Below, in pieces: positions 16,311 through 23,586 of a stretch of 64,000 nucleotides of DNA. The first letter of the stretch is position 1. The number at the start of each line of letters is the position of its first letter. The stretch comes from Amycolatopsis xylanica. GTDB taxonomy: Bacteria > Actinomycetota > Actinomycetes > Mycobacteriales > Pseudonocardiaceae. Below the pieces are notes generated by a model. The model searched no databases. It was given only the letters and a program-made list of their open reading frames with translations, and was not told where the DNA came from. The DNA lies in contig NZ_FNON01000010.1 of the NCBI RefSeq assembly GCF_900107045.1, positions 62,001 to 126,000 of the forward strand, read 5' to 3'. The translations under genes were made by a program, and so were the position numbers.

Positions 16311-16748
16311 ATGCAGTTCGACGAAGAGACGGCGCGCCGGAAGGTGCAGGCCGCCGAAGACAACTGGAACACCCGCGACCCCGAACGCGTCGCGCTCGCC
16401 TACACCGAGGACTGCGTCTGGCGTAACCGCGACCAGCACGTGGTCGGGCGCGCGCAGATCGTCGAGTTCCTGACGGCCAAGTGGGCGCGGGAACTCGACT
16501 ACGCATTGCGCAAGGAGTTATGGGGCTTCCGGGGCAACCGGATCGGCGTCCGGTTCCAGTACGAGTCGCATGACGCGGACGGCCAGTGGTTCCGCAGCTA
16601 CGGCAACGAACTCTGGGAGTTCGACGACAGCGGGCTGATGCGGCGGCGCGAGGCGAGCATCAACGACGTGGCGATCGACGCGTCCGAACGGCGCATCAGG
16701 GGCAGCCGTCCGGAGTCAGAACATGGGGTCCTGTTGCCCGTTTTCTGA
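16311..16748 (+). CDS. NTF2-like (SnoaL/DUF1348) protein
   Basis: 145 residues with the DUF1348 pattern: DPERVALAYTEDCVWRNRDQ, FLTAKWARELDYALRKELW and FRSYGNELWEFDDSGLM. This is a small cone-shaped alpha+beta fold used by isomerases, cyclases and non-catalytic binding proteins; no catalytic role is proven for DUF1348. ATG 16311 follows GAGGGAGC. Expression is likely controlled by the divergent TetR protein. The TGA stop sits in the loop of a perfect 8-bp hairpin (16738-16758). Confidence 0.8.
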   Translation: MQFDEETARRKVQAAEDNWNTRDPERVALAYTEDCVWRNRDQHVVGRAQIVEFLTAKWARELDYALRKELWGFRGNRIGVRFQYESHDADGQWFRSYGNELWEFDDSGLMRRREASINDVAIDASERRIRGSRPESEHGVLLPVF

Positions 16749-16758
16749 CGGAAAACGG
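16738..16758 (+). terminator. hairpin enclosing the NTF2-like stop codon
   Basis: CCGTTTTC (16738-16745) pairs with GAAAACGG (16751-16758), and the five-base loop contains the TGA stop of the NTF2-like gene. It resembles an intrinsic terminator overlapping the last codons. Confidence 0.6.
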
Positions 16759-16860
16759 AAATAAGTACCGGTACCTAGTGTTCCACCTATTGTTTCGCCG
16801 GGACCGCGCGCGGATGCTCTGCGCAGGCGCGTTCGCGCCTGTCATCCCTGAGGAGTCCCC

Positions 16861-16983
16861 ATGAAAACGCAGTTGAGAGCTGTGCTGGCCGCTGTTTTCA
16901 CGGTGCTGGCGCTGGCCGGGGCCACGGTCGTGCCGTCGACCGCGTCCGCGGCGCCGGTCTGCGTCCGGCCCTGCCACTGGTAG
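16861..16983 (+). CDS. 40-residue secreted peptide, unknown function
   Basis: ATG 16861 preceded by AGGAG at 16851-16855 (five-base spacing) opens a 40-codon frame ending at TAG 16983. It encodes a textbook signal peptide: basic MKTQLR, a hydrophobic core of about 15 residues, then VPSTASA as an AXA cleavage site. The predicted mature product is only APVCVRPCHW, with two cysteines three residues apart. Upstream, 16749-16860 has relatively AT-rich promoter-like DNA and a GTACCGGTAC palindrome. No processing, transport or receptor genes are adjacent. It could be a secreted signal, a metal-binding peptide, or the remnant of a longer secreted protein. Confidence 0.6.
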   Translation: MKTQLRAVLAAVFTVLALAGATVVPSTASAAPVCVRPCHW

Positions 16984-16993
16984 TCCCGGCTAC

Positions 16994-18247
16994 CTAGAGT
17001 TCGAAGGCGTTGCCCGTAGCGATCTTGGGCCGTCCGAACTCGACCGGCTCGCCGACCTTCGCACGGCGGTAGACATCCGCCGTGGCCTGGGCGATCCGGT
17101 CCCAATCGAAGTCCGCGGCGAGCCGGGACTGGGCGGCCAGCGCCCGCCGGGTCGCCGCGGTTTCGTCTTCCAGCACGGCTTCCACGGCCGTCGCGAGCGC
17201 GTCGACGTCGCCAGGCTTGAACGCCAGGCCGGTCTCGCCGTCGATCACCACCTCGCCGAGCCCGCCCGCGGTCGACGCGACCAGCGGCGCCTTCGCGGCC
17301 GCCGCTTCGAGCGCGACGATGCCGAACGGCTCGTAGCGGCTCGGCAGCACGACGGCGTCCGACGCGGCCAGCACCGCGCGCAGCTCGCGGTCGGTGAGAT
17401 GCCCGACGAAGTCCACCGCGCGCCGGATCCGCAGCTTGCGCGCCTGCTCGACCAGTTCCTCGAGATGCCGTCCCTTGCCTGCCACGACCAGCCGGGTCCC
17501 GGGCTGGGAGCGCCGGATCCTCGGCAGCGCGGCCAGCAGGTCCTGCACCCCCTTTTCCCACTCCAGCCTGCCGAAGAACAGCAGCAGCGGCGCGCCGGAC
17601 GGGCTGTAGACCTCGCGTGCGTGCGCGATCTCGTCCTCGGGGACCTGCCAGCTGCGTTCCTCGATGCCGTTGTGGATGACCGTGATGTCGCCGGCCTCGA
17701 TCTCGAAGAGGTGCGCGACCTCCTTGCGCATCGCCTGCGAGCAGGTGATCAGCGCGTCGACCCTGTTCGCCAGCCACCATTCGACCGAGTGCACCTGCTG
17801 GCTGAGCGGCTGCGAGAGCCAGCCGGAGTGCCGCCCGGCCTCCGTGGCGTGGATGGTGCCCACGAGCGGCACCCTGGCCGCCTCGGCGACCGCGATGGCA
17901 GGGTGGGTGACGAGCCAGTCGTGGGCGTGCACGACATCGGGCTGCCAGGTGCGCAGCAGGTCGGTGGCCGCGCGGATCATCGCGTGGCCCATGGCCAGCG
18001 TCCAGGCGACCAGGTCGCGTTCGAAGGTGAGGTGGGCGGGATCCTCGGCGACCCGGATGATCCGCACGCCGTCGACAACGCGGTCGGTGCGCGGATGGGT
18101 CTCGGCGTCGGTGCCCGCCGTGTGACGGCAGAGCACGACCACCTCGTGCCCCCGGCGGCTCAGGTGCCGCGCCAGCGCGTGCACGTGCCGGGACAAGCCG
18201 CCGACGACCACCGGTGGGTACTCCCACGACAACATCAGCACACGCAT
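16994..18247 (-). CDS. GT4 alpha-glucan glycosyltransferase, Rv3032-like
   Basis: 417 residues of the GT-B, GT4 family. The N-terminus MRVLMLSWEYPPVVVGGLSRHVH and the blocks WTLAMGHAMIRA, VHAHDWLV and STIHATEAGRHSGW closely match M. tuberculosis Rv3032 as I remember it. The retaining-enzyme EX7E motif is EPFGIVALE. Rv3032 elongates the alpha-1,4-glucan of methylglucose lipopolysaccharide and contributes to glycogen and capsular glucan. Its usual neighbours, a GH57 enzyme and a methyltransferase, are here 8.5 kb away (26778-29026), so the ancestral cluster has been split. The convergent 40-residue peptide gene ends ten bases away. Confidence 0.88.
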   Translation of the reverse strand: MRVLMLSWEYPPVVVGGLSRHVHALARHLSRRGHEVVVLCRHTAGTDAETHPRTDRVVDGVRIIRVAEDPAHLTFERDLVAWTLAMGHAMIRAATDLLRTWQPDVVHAHDWLVTHPAIAVAEAARVPLVGTIHATEAGRHSGWLSQPLSQQVHSVEWWLANRVDALITCSQAMRKEVAHLFEIEAGDITVIHNGIEERSWQVPEDEIAHAREVYSPSGAPLLLFFGRLEWEKGVQDLLAALPRIRRSQPGTRLVVAGKGRHLEELVEQARKLRIRRAVDFVGHLTDRELRAVLAASDAVVLPSRYEPFGIVALEAAAAKAPLVASTAGGLGEVVIDGETGLAFKPGDVDALATAVEAVLEDETAATRRALAAQSRLAADFDWDRIAQATADVYRRAKVGEPVEFGRPKIATGNAFEL

Positions 18248-18312
18248 GACACAGCAGGTTACTCACCAGTCGGTGAGACTCGAACCTCGCGGGAAAGGAG
18301 CAGGCCATCACT

Positions 18313-19962
18313 GTGACGGGCGGCACACTGACGACGCCATGGGAAGCCGACGCGCTGCCGGAGTATCCCCGGCCCGCGCTGGTGCGTGAGCGCTGGCTGA
18401 ATCTCAACGGGACCTGGGACTACGGCCGTGACGAGCGGATCCGCGTGCCGTATCCGCCCGAGTCGGCGCTGTCCGGGATCGGGCGGCACGACGACCGGAT
18501 GCGCTATCGGCGCGTGTTCGAAATCCCAGCGGGCTGGACGGGCGACCGGGTGCTCCTGCATTTCGGCGCGGTCGATCAGCGGGCGTCCGTCTGGGTCAAC
18601 AATCAGCGCGTCGCCACTCACGAGGGCGGCTACACAGCCTTTTCCGTCGACATCACCGACGTGCTGCGCGAAACCGGTTCACAGGAGCTGGTCGTGCACG
18701 CGGAGGACCGGACGGACGTCGAGACGTTCCCGGTCGGCAAGCAGCGTGCGGCACCTGGCGGGATCTTCTACACGGCGCATTCCGGCATCTGGCAGACGGT
18801 GTGGCTGGAGCCCGTGCCCGCGACCCACGTCTCTGGCTTGGACATCACACCGGACCTGACGGGCTTCACCGTGCGGCCACACGTCGTCGGGCCGCACACC
18901 GGTTGGGAGATCGTGGTCTCGACGCCGGACGGCGAGGTCGCGCGGACGACCGGCGACCGCGTCGACATCGGGGAGCCGCGGCTGTGGACGCCAGAGGACC
19001 CGTTCCTGTACGACGTGACCGTCCGCGTGGGCACGGATGTCGTGCGCGGCTACGCGGGCCTGCGCACGGTCGGCCTGCTGCCGGACTCGGAGGGCAGGCC
19101 GCGCATCGCGCTGAACGGCCGGATCACCTTTCTGCACGGCCCGCTCGATCAGGGCTATTGGCCGGACGGCATCTCGACGGCGCCCACCGACGAGGCGCTG
19201 CGGTCCGATCTGGAGAAGGCGAAGGAACTCGGCTTCAACTTCGTCCGCAAGCACGTCAAAGTGGAACCCGCGCGCTGGTATTACTGGGCGGATCGGCTGG
19301 GTTTGCTGGTATGGCAGGACATGCCGTCCCTGGCGATGCACTTCGACGGCCCGCAGGTGCCCGAACCCGACCCGGTGCCGGAAGCCAAGGCGCGCTTCGA
19401 GGCCGAGCTGGTGGCGATGATCTCTCAGCTGCGAAGCGTGCCGTCGATCATCGGCTGGGTCCCGTTCAACGAAGGCTGGGGCGAGTTCGACACGGCCCGG
19501 ATCGCCGCGCTCGTCAAGGGAATGGATCCGACGCGGCTCGTGGTGGCGTCGAGCGGGGTCAATTGTTGTTTCTCCCACCCGGATTCCGGCGCCGGTGACG
19601 TCTACGACGACCACACCTACGTCGGCCCCGGTGTGCCGGTGGTCTCGGGTGGACGGGCCATTGTGGACGGTGAGTACGGTGGGCTCGGCCTGGTGCTCGA
19701 CGAACATCGGTGGCCGGGGCCGCCGGACGCCTACGAGATGTGTCCAGACTCGGAGACGCTGACGTCCCGCTACGCCGAGGTCAGCGAGGCTTTGGTGGAA
19801 ATCATTGGCGCGACAGGACTTTCGGGCGCGGTCTACACGCAGCTGACCGATGTGGAGAACGAGGTCAACGGCTTCTACACCTACGACCGGCGGGTGCTGA
19901 AACTCGACCCGGGCGTCGCCGACCTCAACCGCAAGGCCATCTCCGCAGGTCAAGACTCGTGA
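18313..19962 (+). CDS. GH2 family beta-glycosidase
   Basis: 549 residues in the family order: sugar-binding jelly roll (about 1-160), immunoglobulin-like sandwich (about 165-250), then a TIM barrel. The acid/base Glu387 is in VPFNEGWGEFD and the nucleophile candidate Glu454 in VDGEYGG, so the active site appears intact. The specificity, beta-galactoside, beta-glucuronide or beta-mannoside, cannot be read out. It has no signal peptide and acts inside the cell. It starts at GTG 18313, divergent from the glucan glycosyltransferase. The TGA stop is inside a family-2 repeat. Confidence 0.85.
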   Translation: MTGGTLTTPWEADALPEYPRPALVRERWLNLNGTWDYGRDERIRVPYPPESALSGIGRHDDRMRYRRVFEIPAGWTGDRVLLHFGAVDQRASVWVNNQRVATHEGGYTAFSVDITDVLRETGSQELVVHAEDRTDVETFPVGKQRAAPGGIFYTAHSGIWQTVWLEPVPATHVSGLDITPDLTGFTVRPHVVGPHTGWEIVVSTPDGEVARTTGDRVDIGEPRLWTPEDPFLYDVTVRVGTDVVRGYAGLRTVGLLPDSEGRPRIALNGRITFLHGPLDQGYWPDGISTAPTDEALRSDLEKAKELGFNFVRKHVKVEPARWYYWADRLGLLVWQDMPSLAMHFDGPQVPEPDPVPEAKARFEAELVAMISQLRSVPSIIGWVPFNEGWGEFDTARIAALVKGMDPTRLVVASSGVNCCFSHPDSGAGDVYDDHTYVGPGVPVVSGGRAIVDGEYGGLGLVLDEHRWPGPPDAYEMCPDSETLTSRYAEVSEALVEIIGATGLSGAVYTQLTDVENEVNGFYTYDRRVLKLDPGVADLNRKAISAGQDS

Positions 19963-20004
19963 GTGGTACGGCCGGTTCTAACCGGCCTAAACACTCACGA
20001 GTCT
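19953..20004. repeat. family-2 palindromic repeat (copy 2)
   Basis: A 52-bp palindrome with outer arms AGACTCGTGAGTG and CACTCACGAGTCT around CCGGTTCTAACCGG. It shares the TCGTGAGTG and central blocks with copy 1 but has different, still complementary, outer bases. The left arm contains the TGA of the GH2 gene, and the right arm ends exactly at the TAA of the convergent 71-residue gene. Confidence 0.8.
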
Positions 20005-20220
20005 TTACTCGGCTTGGATGTCGAAGGGGCCGCCTTCGCGGACTCGCACGGGAATGCCGTGCACCTCGCGCGGCAGGGTGCCGACCTTGCCGCCGCCGGT
20101 GAAGACGTCGATCGTCGGTGCGCCGTCCGCTTCGCCCTGGCCGACGCCGATCACCCCCGGCACGTCGTCGAGCCAGCGTGCGGCGACGGTGAGCGCGGCT
20201 TCGGTGTCGGCGTCGGTCAT
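20005..20220 (-). CDS. small protein resembling the N-domain of the adjacent protease
   Basis: 71 residues, downstream of and in tandem with a trypsin-like protease gene (ten-base gap). The pattern VPGVIGVGQGEADG, PTIDVFT, then TLPREVHGIPVRV is similar to residues about 25-80 of the neighbour (NVVGVALGTKWRDG, ITILVD, then LPERLGDVPTDVQEV). I infer that it is a free-standing copy of the protease N-terminal domain, possibly a pro-domain-like inhibitor or chaperone. No signal peptide or membrane segment is seen. The similarity is judged by eye. Confidence 0.65.
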   Translation of the reverse strand: MTDADTEAALTVAARWLDDVPGVIGVGQGEADGAPTIDVFTGGGKVGTLPREVHGIPVRVREGGPFDIQAE

Positions 20221-20230
20221 GGCGGGTATT

Positions 20231-21283
20231 TTACGGGTACACGCGGATGCTGAGCAGCGCCTCGACGAGCGAAATCCGGTTCATCACCGTCACCACGGGC
20301 GAACCCGCGAACAGCAGGCCGACGGCGCGCTTGGTCAGATCGACCACCAGGCTGCCGGAGTCGCCGCCCGCGGACATGTCCGAGGTCAGGATCTGCTGTG
20401 CGAACCGGGCCACCTGCCCGCCGCCGTAGTTGACGTCGACCGTGGCGTTGATGTTCGTGATCGTGCCGGTGGTCCAGTTGGTGGTGCGGCCGCACTTCTG
20501 CACCTGCAGGCCGATCGCCGGGGTGGTGTTGACGCCCGCCAGCTCACCGATCCAGAAGACGCGCCGGTGCAGGTCGTGGAACTGGCCTTCGGCGATGGCC
20601 GCGTCGACGAAGTTCAGCGGCACCGGCTGGCCGGGCTGGATGAACTTGATCGGCACGAACCGGCTCAGCCTGGCGATGACGTCGGCGGGCGCCGTGCCGC
20701 CGTCGAACGGGCCCGGCTGCAGGATCGGGTCGCCGATCGCGGCGGCGTTGGAGTTCGCCAGCACGTGGTTGTTGCTCAGGATGTAGTAGCGGGACGGTTT
20801 TCCGGGGAACGCGGACGCGTCGTAGACGGCCGTGCTGTACGTGCCCGCGGTGATCTTGAAGTGGCCGACGCTCACGCCGCCGAACGCAGGGCGGAACTTC
20901 TTGGCCAGCGTGAAGGGGCCGGGCTGTTCCTCTTCGGTCCGGTACGCCAGCCGGACGCCGGACTCGTCGGAACGCACGGCCGACCCGTTGTCCAGCAACG
21001 GAACCACCGGCGCGCCCGCCTGCAGCACGCCGACCTCCTGCACGTCGGTCGGCACGTCGCCGAGCCGCTCGGGCAGGACGTCGTCTTCGCGCAGCATCTC
21101 GCGCGGGAGCTTCGCGTCGACCAGGATGGTGATGGCCTTTTCGCCGGTGTCCACCCCGTCCCGCCACTTCGTGCCGAGCGCGACGCCGACCACGTTCTGC
21201 CGGGCGAACAGGGCTTCTTCCTCGGCGGCTTGCACGCCGGCCAGTGAGATGTACTCCTCCGGGATCATGTTGTTCTCGATCAT
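20231..21283 (-). CDS. trypsin-like (chymotrypsin-fold) serine protease, cytoplasmic
   Basis: 350 residues from ATG 21283. An N-terminal alpha/beta domain (to about residue 90) precedes a chymotrypsin-fold domain with His in YYILSNNHVLANSN, a candidate Asp in NFVDAAIAEG and the Ser motif SAGGDSGSLVVD. All three catalytic residues are therefore present in order. No signal peptide is visible, which is unusual for trypsin-like proteases and resembles the cytosolic Nal1-like group. It is followed by a 71-residue gene that mimics its N-terminal domain, and is 153 bases downstream of an Acg-like gene on the same strand. The target is unknown. Confidence 0.8.
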   Translation of the reverse strand: MIENNMIPEEYISLAGVQAAEEEALFARQNVVGVALGTKWRDGVDTGEKAITILVDAKLPREMLREDDVLPERLGDVPTDVQEVGVLQAGAPVVPLLDNGSAVRSDESGVRLAYRTEEEQPGPFTLAKKFRPAFGGVSVGHFKITAGTYSTAVYDASAFPGKPSRYYILSNNHVLANSNAAAIGDPILQPGPFDGGTAPADVIARLSRFVPIKFIQPGQPVPLNFVDAAIAEGQFHDLHRRVFWIGELAGVNTTPAIGLQVQKCGRTTNWTTGTITNINATVDVNYGGGQVARFAQQILTSDMSAGGDSGSLVVDLTKRAVGLLFAGSPVVTVMNRISLVEALLSIRVYP

Positions 21284-21388
21284 GCCGCTCACGCTTTCCT
21301 GGCTGCTAGGCGTTGACGAAGCGGGGATCCCCAAGGAATCGAGTGTTCCCCGCCGCGCGCGTGTCGGCAATACGTCAATCGGGTGCGC

Positions 21389-21413
21389 GTTTTAAATCCG
21401 CAGTTTTAAATCC
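21389..21413. repeat. 11-bp direct repeat upstream of the protease gene
   Basis: GTTTTAAATCC occurs at 21389-21399 and again at 21403-21413, a local AT-rich patch in otherwise GC-rich DNA. It lies between the Acg-like stop and the protease start. It may be part of a promoter or an activator site; no regulator is assigned. Confidence 0.4.
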
Positions 21414-21436
21414 ACAAAGGACGGACGAAAAAGGCT

Positions 21437-22234
21437 TCAGAACGTCGTTTTCGTGACCGCCGCGAATCCGTAGCCGAATCGGATGACAACCTGTGAGTAG
21501 GTGTCGCCGTCGCGCCGGCCCCTGGTCGTGCGGTTCTTCTTGATGGCCTCCTCTGGAATGGTGTACGAGGCGCTGACGCCGGACGCGGTCGCCGCGAGTA
21601 GCACGCGCTGCATCGCCTGGCCCGCGTGCAGCTGGTCGAGCGCGGTGTCGCCGCGCGAGACGATCTCGGCCACCAATGGCGCCCTGGCGTCCCGTCCGTC
21701 CATTGTGGAGTCGTGGCTCTGGATCAGGTCGAGGCCTTCCGCGCGGGCGGCGCGGGCCAGCGCGTTGACGATGTTCGGCGCGACCGGGCGCCGGTCGAAG
21801 GGGTGAGGGTGCGGGCGCCAGTGTGCGATCGCGCGGTAGAGCGCCTGATCGGCGAACGCCGGCGGCCGCGCACCCTTGAGCCAGACCGTGGCGAGGTGAC
21901 CGGGGCGCCGCCGGTTCGGCAGCAGGTGGGTCGCCGAGGACCGCCCGCTCGCCCGCAGACCGGTGCGCAGGTTGAAGATCGCCGCGCCACAGTTGACCCT
22001 GACCTCGCGTGAGGGCGGCATCGTGCCCGGCCACGCACGGTCGCTCTCCAGCCAGACCTCGATGCGGTCGTCCTCGACCTCGAAGCACCACGGCCGGATG
22101 ACGTGGGTGCCCTGCACGCGGTTGGCCACGTGCAGGGCGATGCGAACCTGGCCGTCCGTGGCCAGATCCTCGGTCGTGGGCTGGCGTTCGACCCTGATGG
22201 ACCGTCCGAGCACGAATCTCGTTGTCATCGGCAC
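21437..22234 (-). CDS. Acg-like protein of the nitroreductase superfamily
   Basis: 265 residues. The segment RPWCFEVEDDRIEVWLESDR then VNCGAAIFNLRTGLRASG follows the layout of the Acg/Rv3131 family (compare QPWRWVVDGPTVHLY and FSCGTALHHLRIALAG in the nearby 25362 gene). The C-terminus has LLAATASGVSASY. Mycobacterial Acg proteins are DosR-induced flavoproteins that appear to sequester FMN rather than reduce nitro groups. It is divergent from a flavin-binding-fold gene with DosR-box-like palindromes between, and is probably hypoxia-induced. Confidence 0.7.
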   Translation of the reverse strand: MPMTTRFVLGRSIRVERQPTTEDLATDGQVRIALHVANRVQGTHVIRPWCFEVEDDRIEVWLESDRAWPGTMPPSREVRVNCGAAIFNLRTGLRASGRSSATHLLPNRRRPGHLATVWLKGARPPAFADQALYRAIAHWRPHPHPFDRRPVAPNIVNALARAARAEGLDLIQSHDSTMDGRDARAPLVAEIVSRGDTALDQLHAGQAMQRVLLAATASGVSASYTIPEEAIKKNRTTRGRRDGDTYSQVVIRFGYGFAAVTKTTF

Positions 22235-22291
22235 CAGGCCTCCTCGCCACGACTGATTCGTGACACAGCATGCGGGACCCGTGACACCCGG

Positions 22292-22313
22292 TTAAGAGAC
22301 TTTGGTCCTCAAG
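22292..22313. promoter_or_regulatory. DosR-box-like palindrome 1
   Basis: TTAAGAGACTTTGGTCCTCAAG matches, from memory, the DosR consensus core GGGACTWWAGTCCC in eight or nine positions, with the same spacing. It lies between the divergent Acg-like (21437-22234) and flavin-fold (22449-22859) genes, about 60 bases from the Acg-like start. A weaker symmetric stretch, GGGGACTCATGGGCCCC, follows at 22317-22333. Confidence 0.5.
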
Positions 22314-22369
22314 GGCGGGGACTCATGGGCCCCTCATTCGCCGCTTCGGCGGCACAAGAGGCGTTGGTC

Positions 22370-22388
22370 GATGACCTTCGGCCCTCCC
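22370..22388. promoter_or_regulatory. DosR-box-like palindrome 2
   Basis: GATGACCTTCGGCCCTCCC lies about 60 bases upstream of the 22449 gene start. It shares TGAC-TTCGGCCCT with the box at 25311-25328, so the two sites support each other as one protein's target. Confidence 0.5.
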
Positions 22389-22448
22389 TGCCCTGTCGCT
22401 CGCCGGGCGACAATCAGGTGGCCAACGGAGGGTCAACGGGAGGATGGC

Positions 22449-22859
22449 ATGTACGAGTCGGCAGGGGTGAACGAACTCGGCTACCGCGAATGTCTCCGGC
22501 TGCTCGGCAGCGTGTCACTCGGCAGGCTCGTCTATACCGCGCACGCGCTGCCCGCGGTCCGGCTGGTCCCTTTCGCCGTCAGGGAGAGCACCGTCATCAT
22601 GCGGGTGGTGGATTCCGATGTCGCCAAGGCCGTGCGTGACGCGGTGGTGGCGTTCCAGGCCGACGAGATCTCCCCCGAGCTCGGCGGCGGCTGGAGTGTC
22701 ACGGTGGTCGGGCACGCCACGGCCGTCAAGGACAGTCTCGAACTCGCCAAACTGGCGGGGTTGCGGCCGTGGCCTTGGGGAATCCAGAAAAACGGTGCCT
22801 ACGTGCGCATCGCGGTCGAGGTCGTTTCGGGCGGGCGCGTCACGTCGGAGGGGGGTTGA
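22449..22859 (+). CDS. pyridoxamine 5'-phosphate oxidase-fold flavin-binding protein
   Basis: 136 residues. The layout matches the small split-barrel family: LGYRECLRLLGSVSLGRLVYT, PFAVRESTVIMRVVD and WSVTVVGHATAV. These proteins bind FMN, F420 or heme. Many DosR-controlled mycobacterial proteins are of this type. ATG 22449 follows GGGAGG. It is immediately upstream of dosR (35 bases) on the same strand, so it may be the first gene of the dosR-dosS transcript. The substrate and cofactor are unknown. Confidence 0.75.
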   Translation: MYESAGVNELGYRECLRLLGSVSLGRLVYTAHALPAVRLVPFAVRESTVIMRVVDSDVAKAVRDAVVAFQADEISPELGGGWSVTVVGHATAVKDSLELAKLAGLRPWPWGIQKNGAYVRIAVEVVSGGRVTSEGG

Positions 22860-22894
22860 GCGATCTTCAGCGTATGGCACAGGCAGGGGGGAAG

Positions 22895-23539
22895 ATGATC
22901 AAGGTGTTCGTGGTCGACGATCACGAGGTGGTGCGGCGCGGTGTGGCGGACCTGCTGGACTCGGCCGAAGACCTGCTGGTGATCGGCGAGGCGGCGACGT
23001 ACGCCCAGTCGCTCGCGCGGATTCCGGCGCTGCGCCCGGACGTGGCCGTGCTCGACATCCGGCTGCCCGACGGCAACGGCATCGAACTGTGCCGCGAACT
23101 CCGGTCGCGGGTGCCCGACCTCAAGTGTCTCGTGCTCACGTCGTTCACGGACGAGCAGGCGATGCTCGACGCGATACTGGCCGGAGCGCGGGGCTATGTC
23201 ATCAAGGACATCGACGGCACGCGGCTGATCAGTGCCGTGCGTGACGTCGGCGCCGGGCGCTCGCTGCTGGACAACCGCGCCGCGGCGACGTTGATGGCCA
23301 AGGTGCGCGCCGACGCCGGGCGCGGCGGGCCGCTCAAGGAGCTGACCGACCGTGAACACCAATTGCTCGACCTCATCAGTGAGGGACTTACCAACCGGCA
23401 GATCTCGGAACGCCTGCATTTGGCGGAAAAAACGGTCAAGAATTACGTATCCCGGCTGCTCACGAAGCTGGGCGTGCAGCGGCGCGCGCAAGCGGCCGCG
23501 CTGGCGAGCCGCCTGAAAGACGGCAGACGGGGCACTTAG
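22895..23539 (+). CDS. devR: NarL/LuxR-type response regulator, DosR (DevR) homologue
   Basis: 214 residues. The receiver domain has phospho-acceptor Asp54 in VLDIRLPDGNGIELCREL and LTSFTDEQAMLDAILAGARGYV. The C-terminal LuxR helix-turn-helix is LTDREHQLLDLISEGLTNRQIS then LAEKTVKNYVSRLLTKLGV. These blocks are nearly identical to mycobacterial DosR as I recall it, including the Asp54 number. DosR induces dormancy genes under hypoxia, NO or CO. ATG 22895 is preferred; ATG 22874 is in frame. The cognate kinase gene follows at 23587. Confidence 0.93.
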   Translation: MIKVFVVDDHEVVRRGVADLLDSAEDLLVIGEAATYAQSLARIPALRPDVAVLDIRLPDGNGIELCRELRSRVPDLKCLVLTSFTDEQAMLDAILAGARGYVIKDIDGTRLISAVRDVGAGRSLLDNRAAATLMAKVRADAGRGGPLKELTDREHQLLDLISEGLTNRQISERLHLAEKTVKNYVSRLLTKLGVQRRAQAAALASRLKDGRRGT

Positions 23540-23586
23540 CCTGAACGGTGCTGTCATTCCCGGTGAATGGGTGAGACCCTCAGCCA

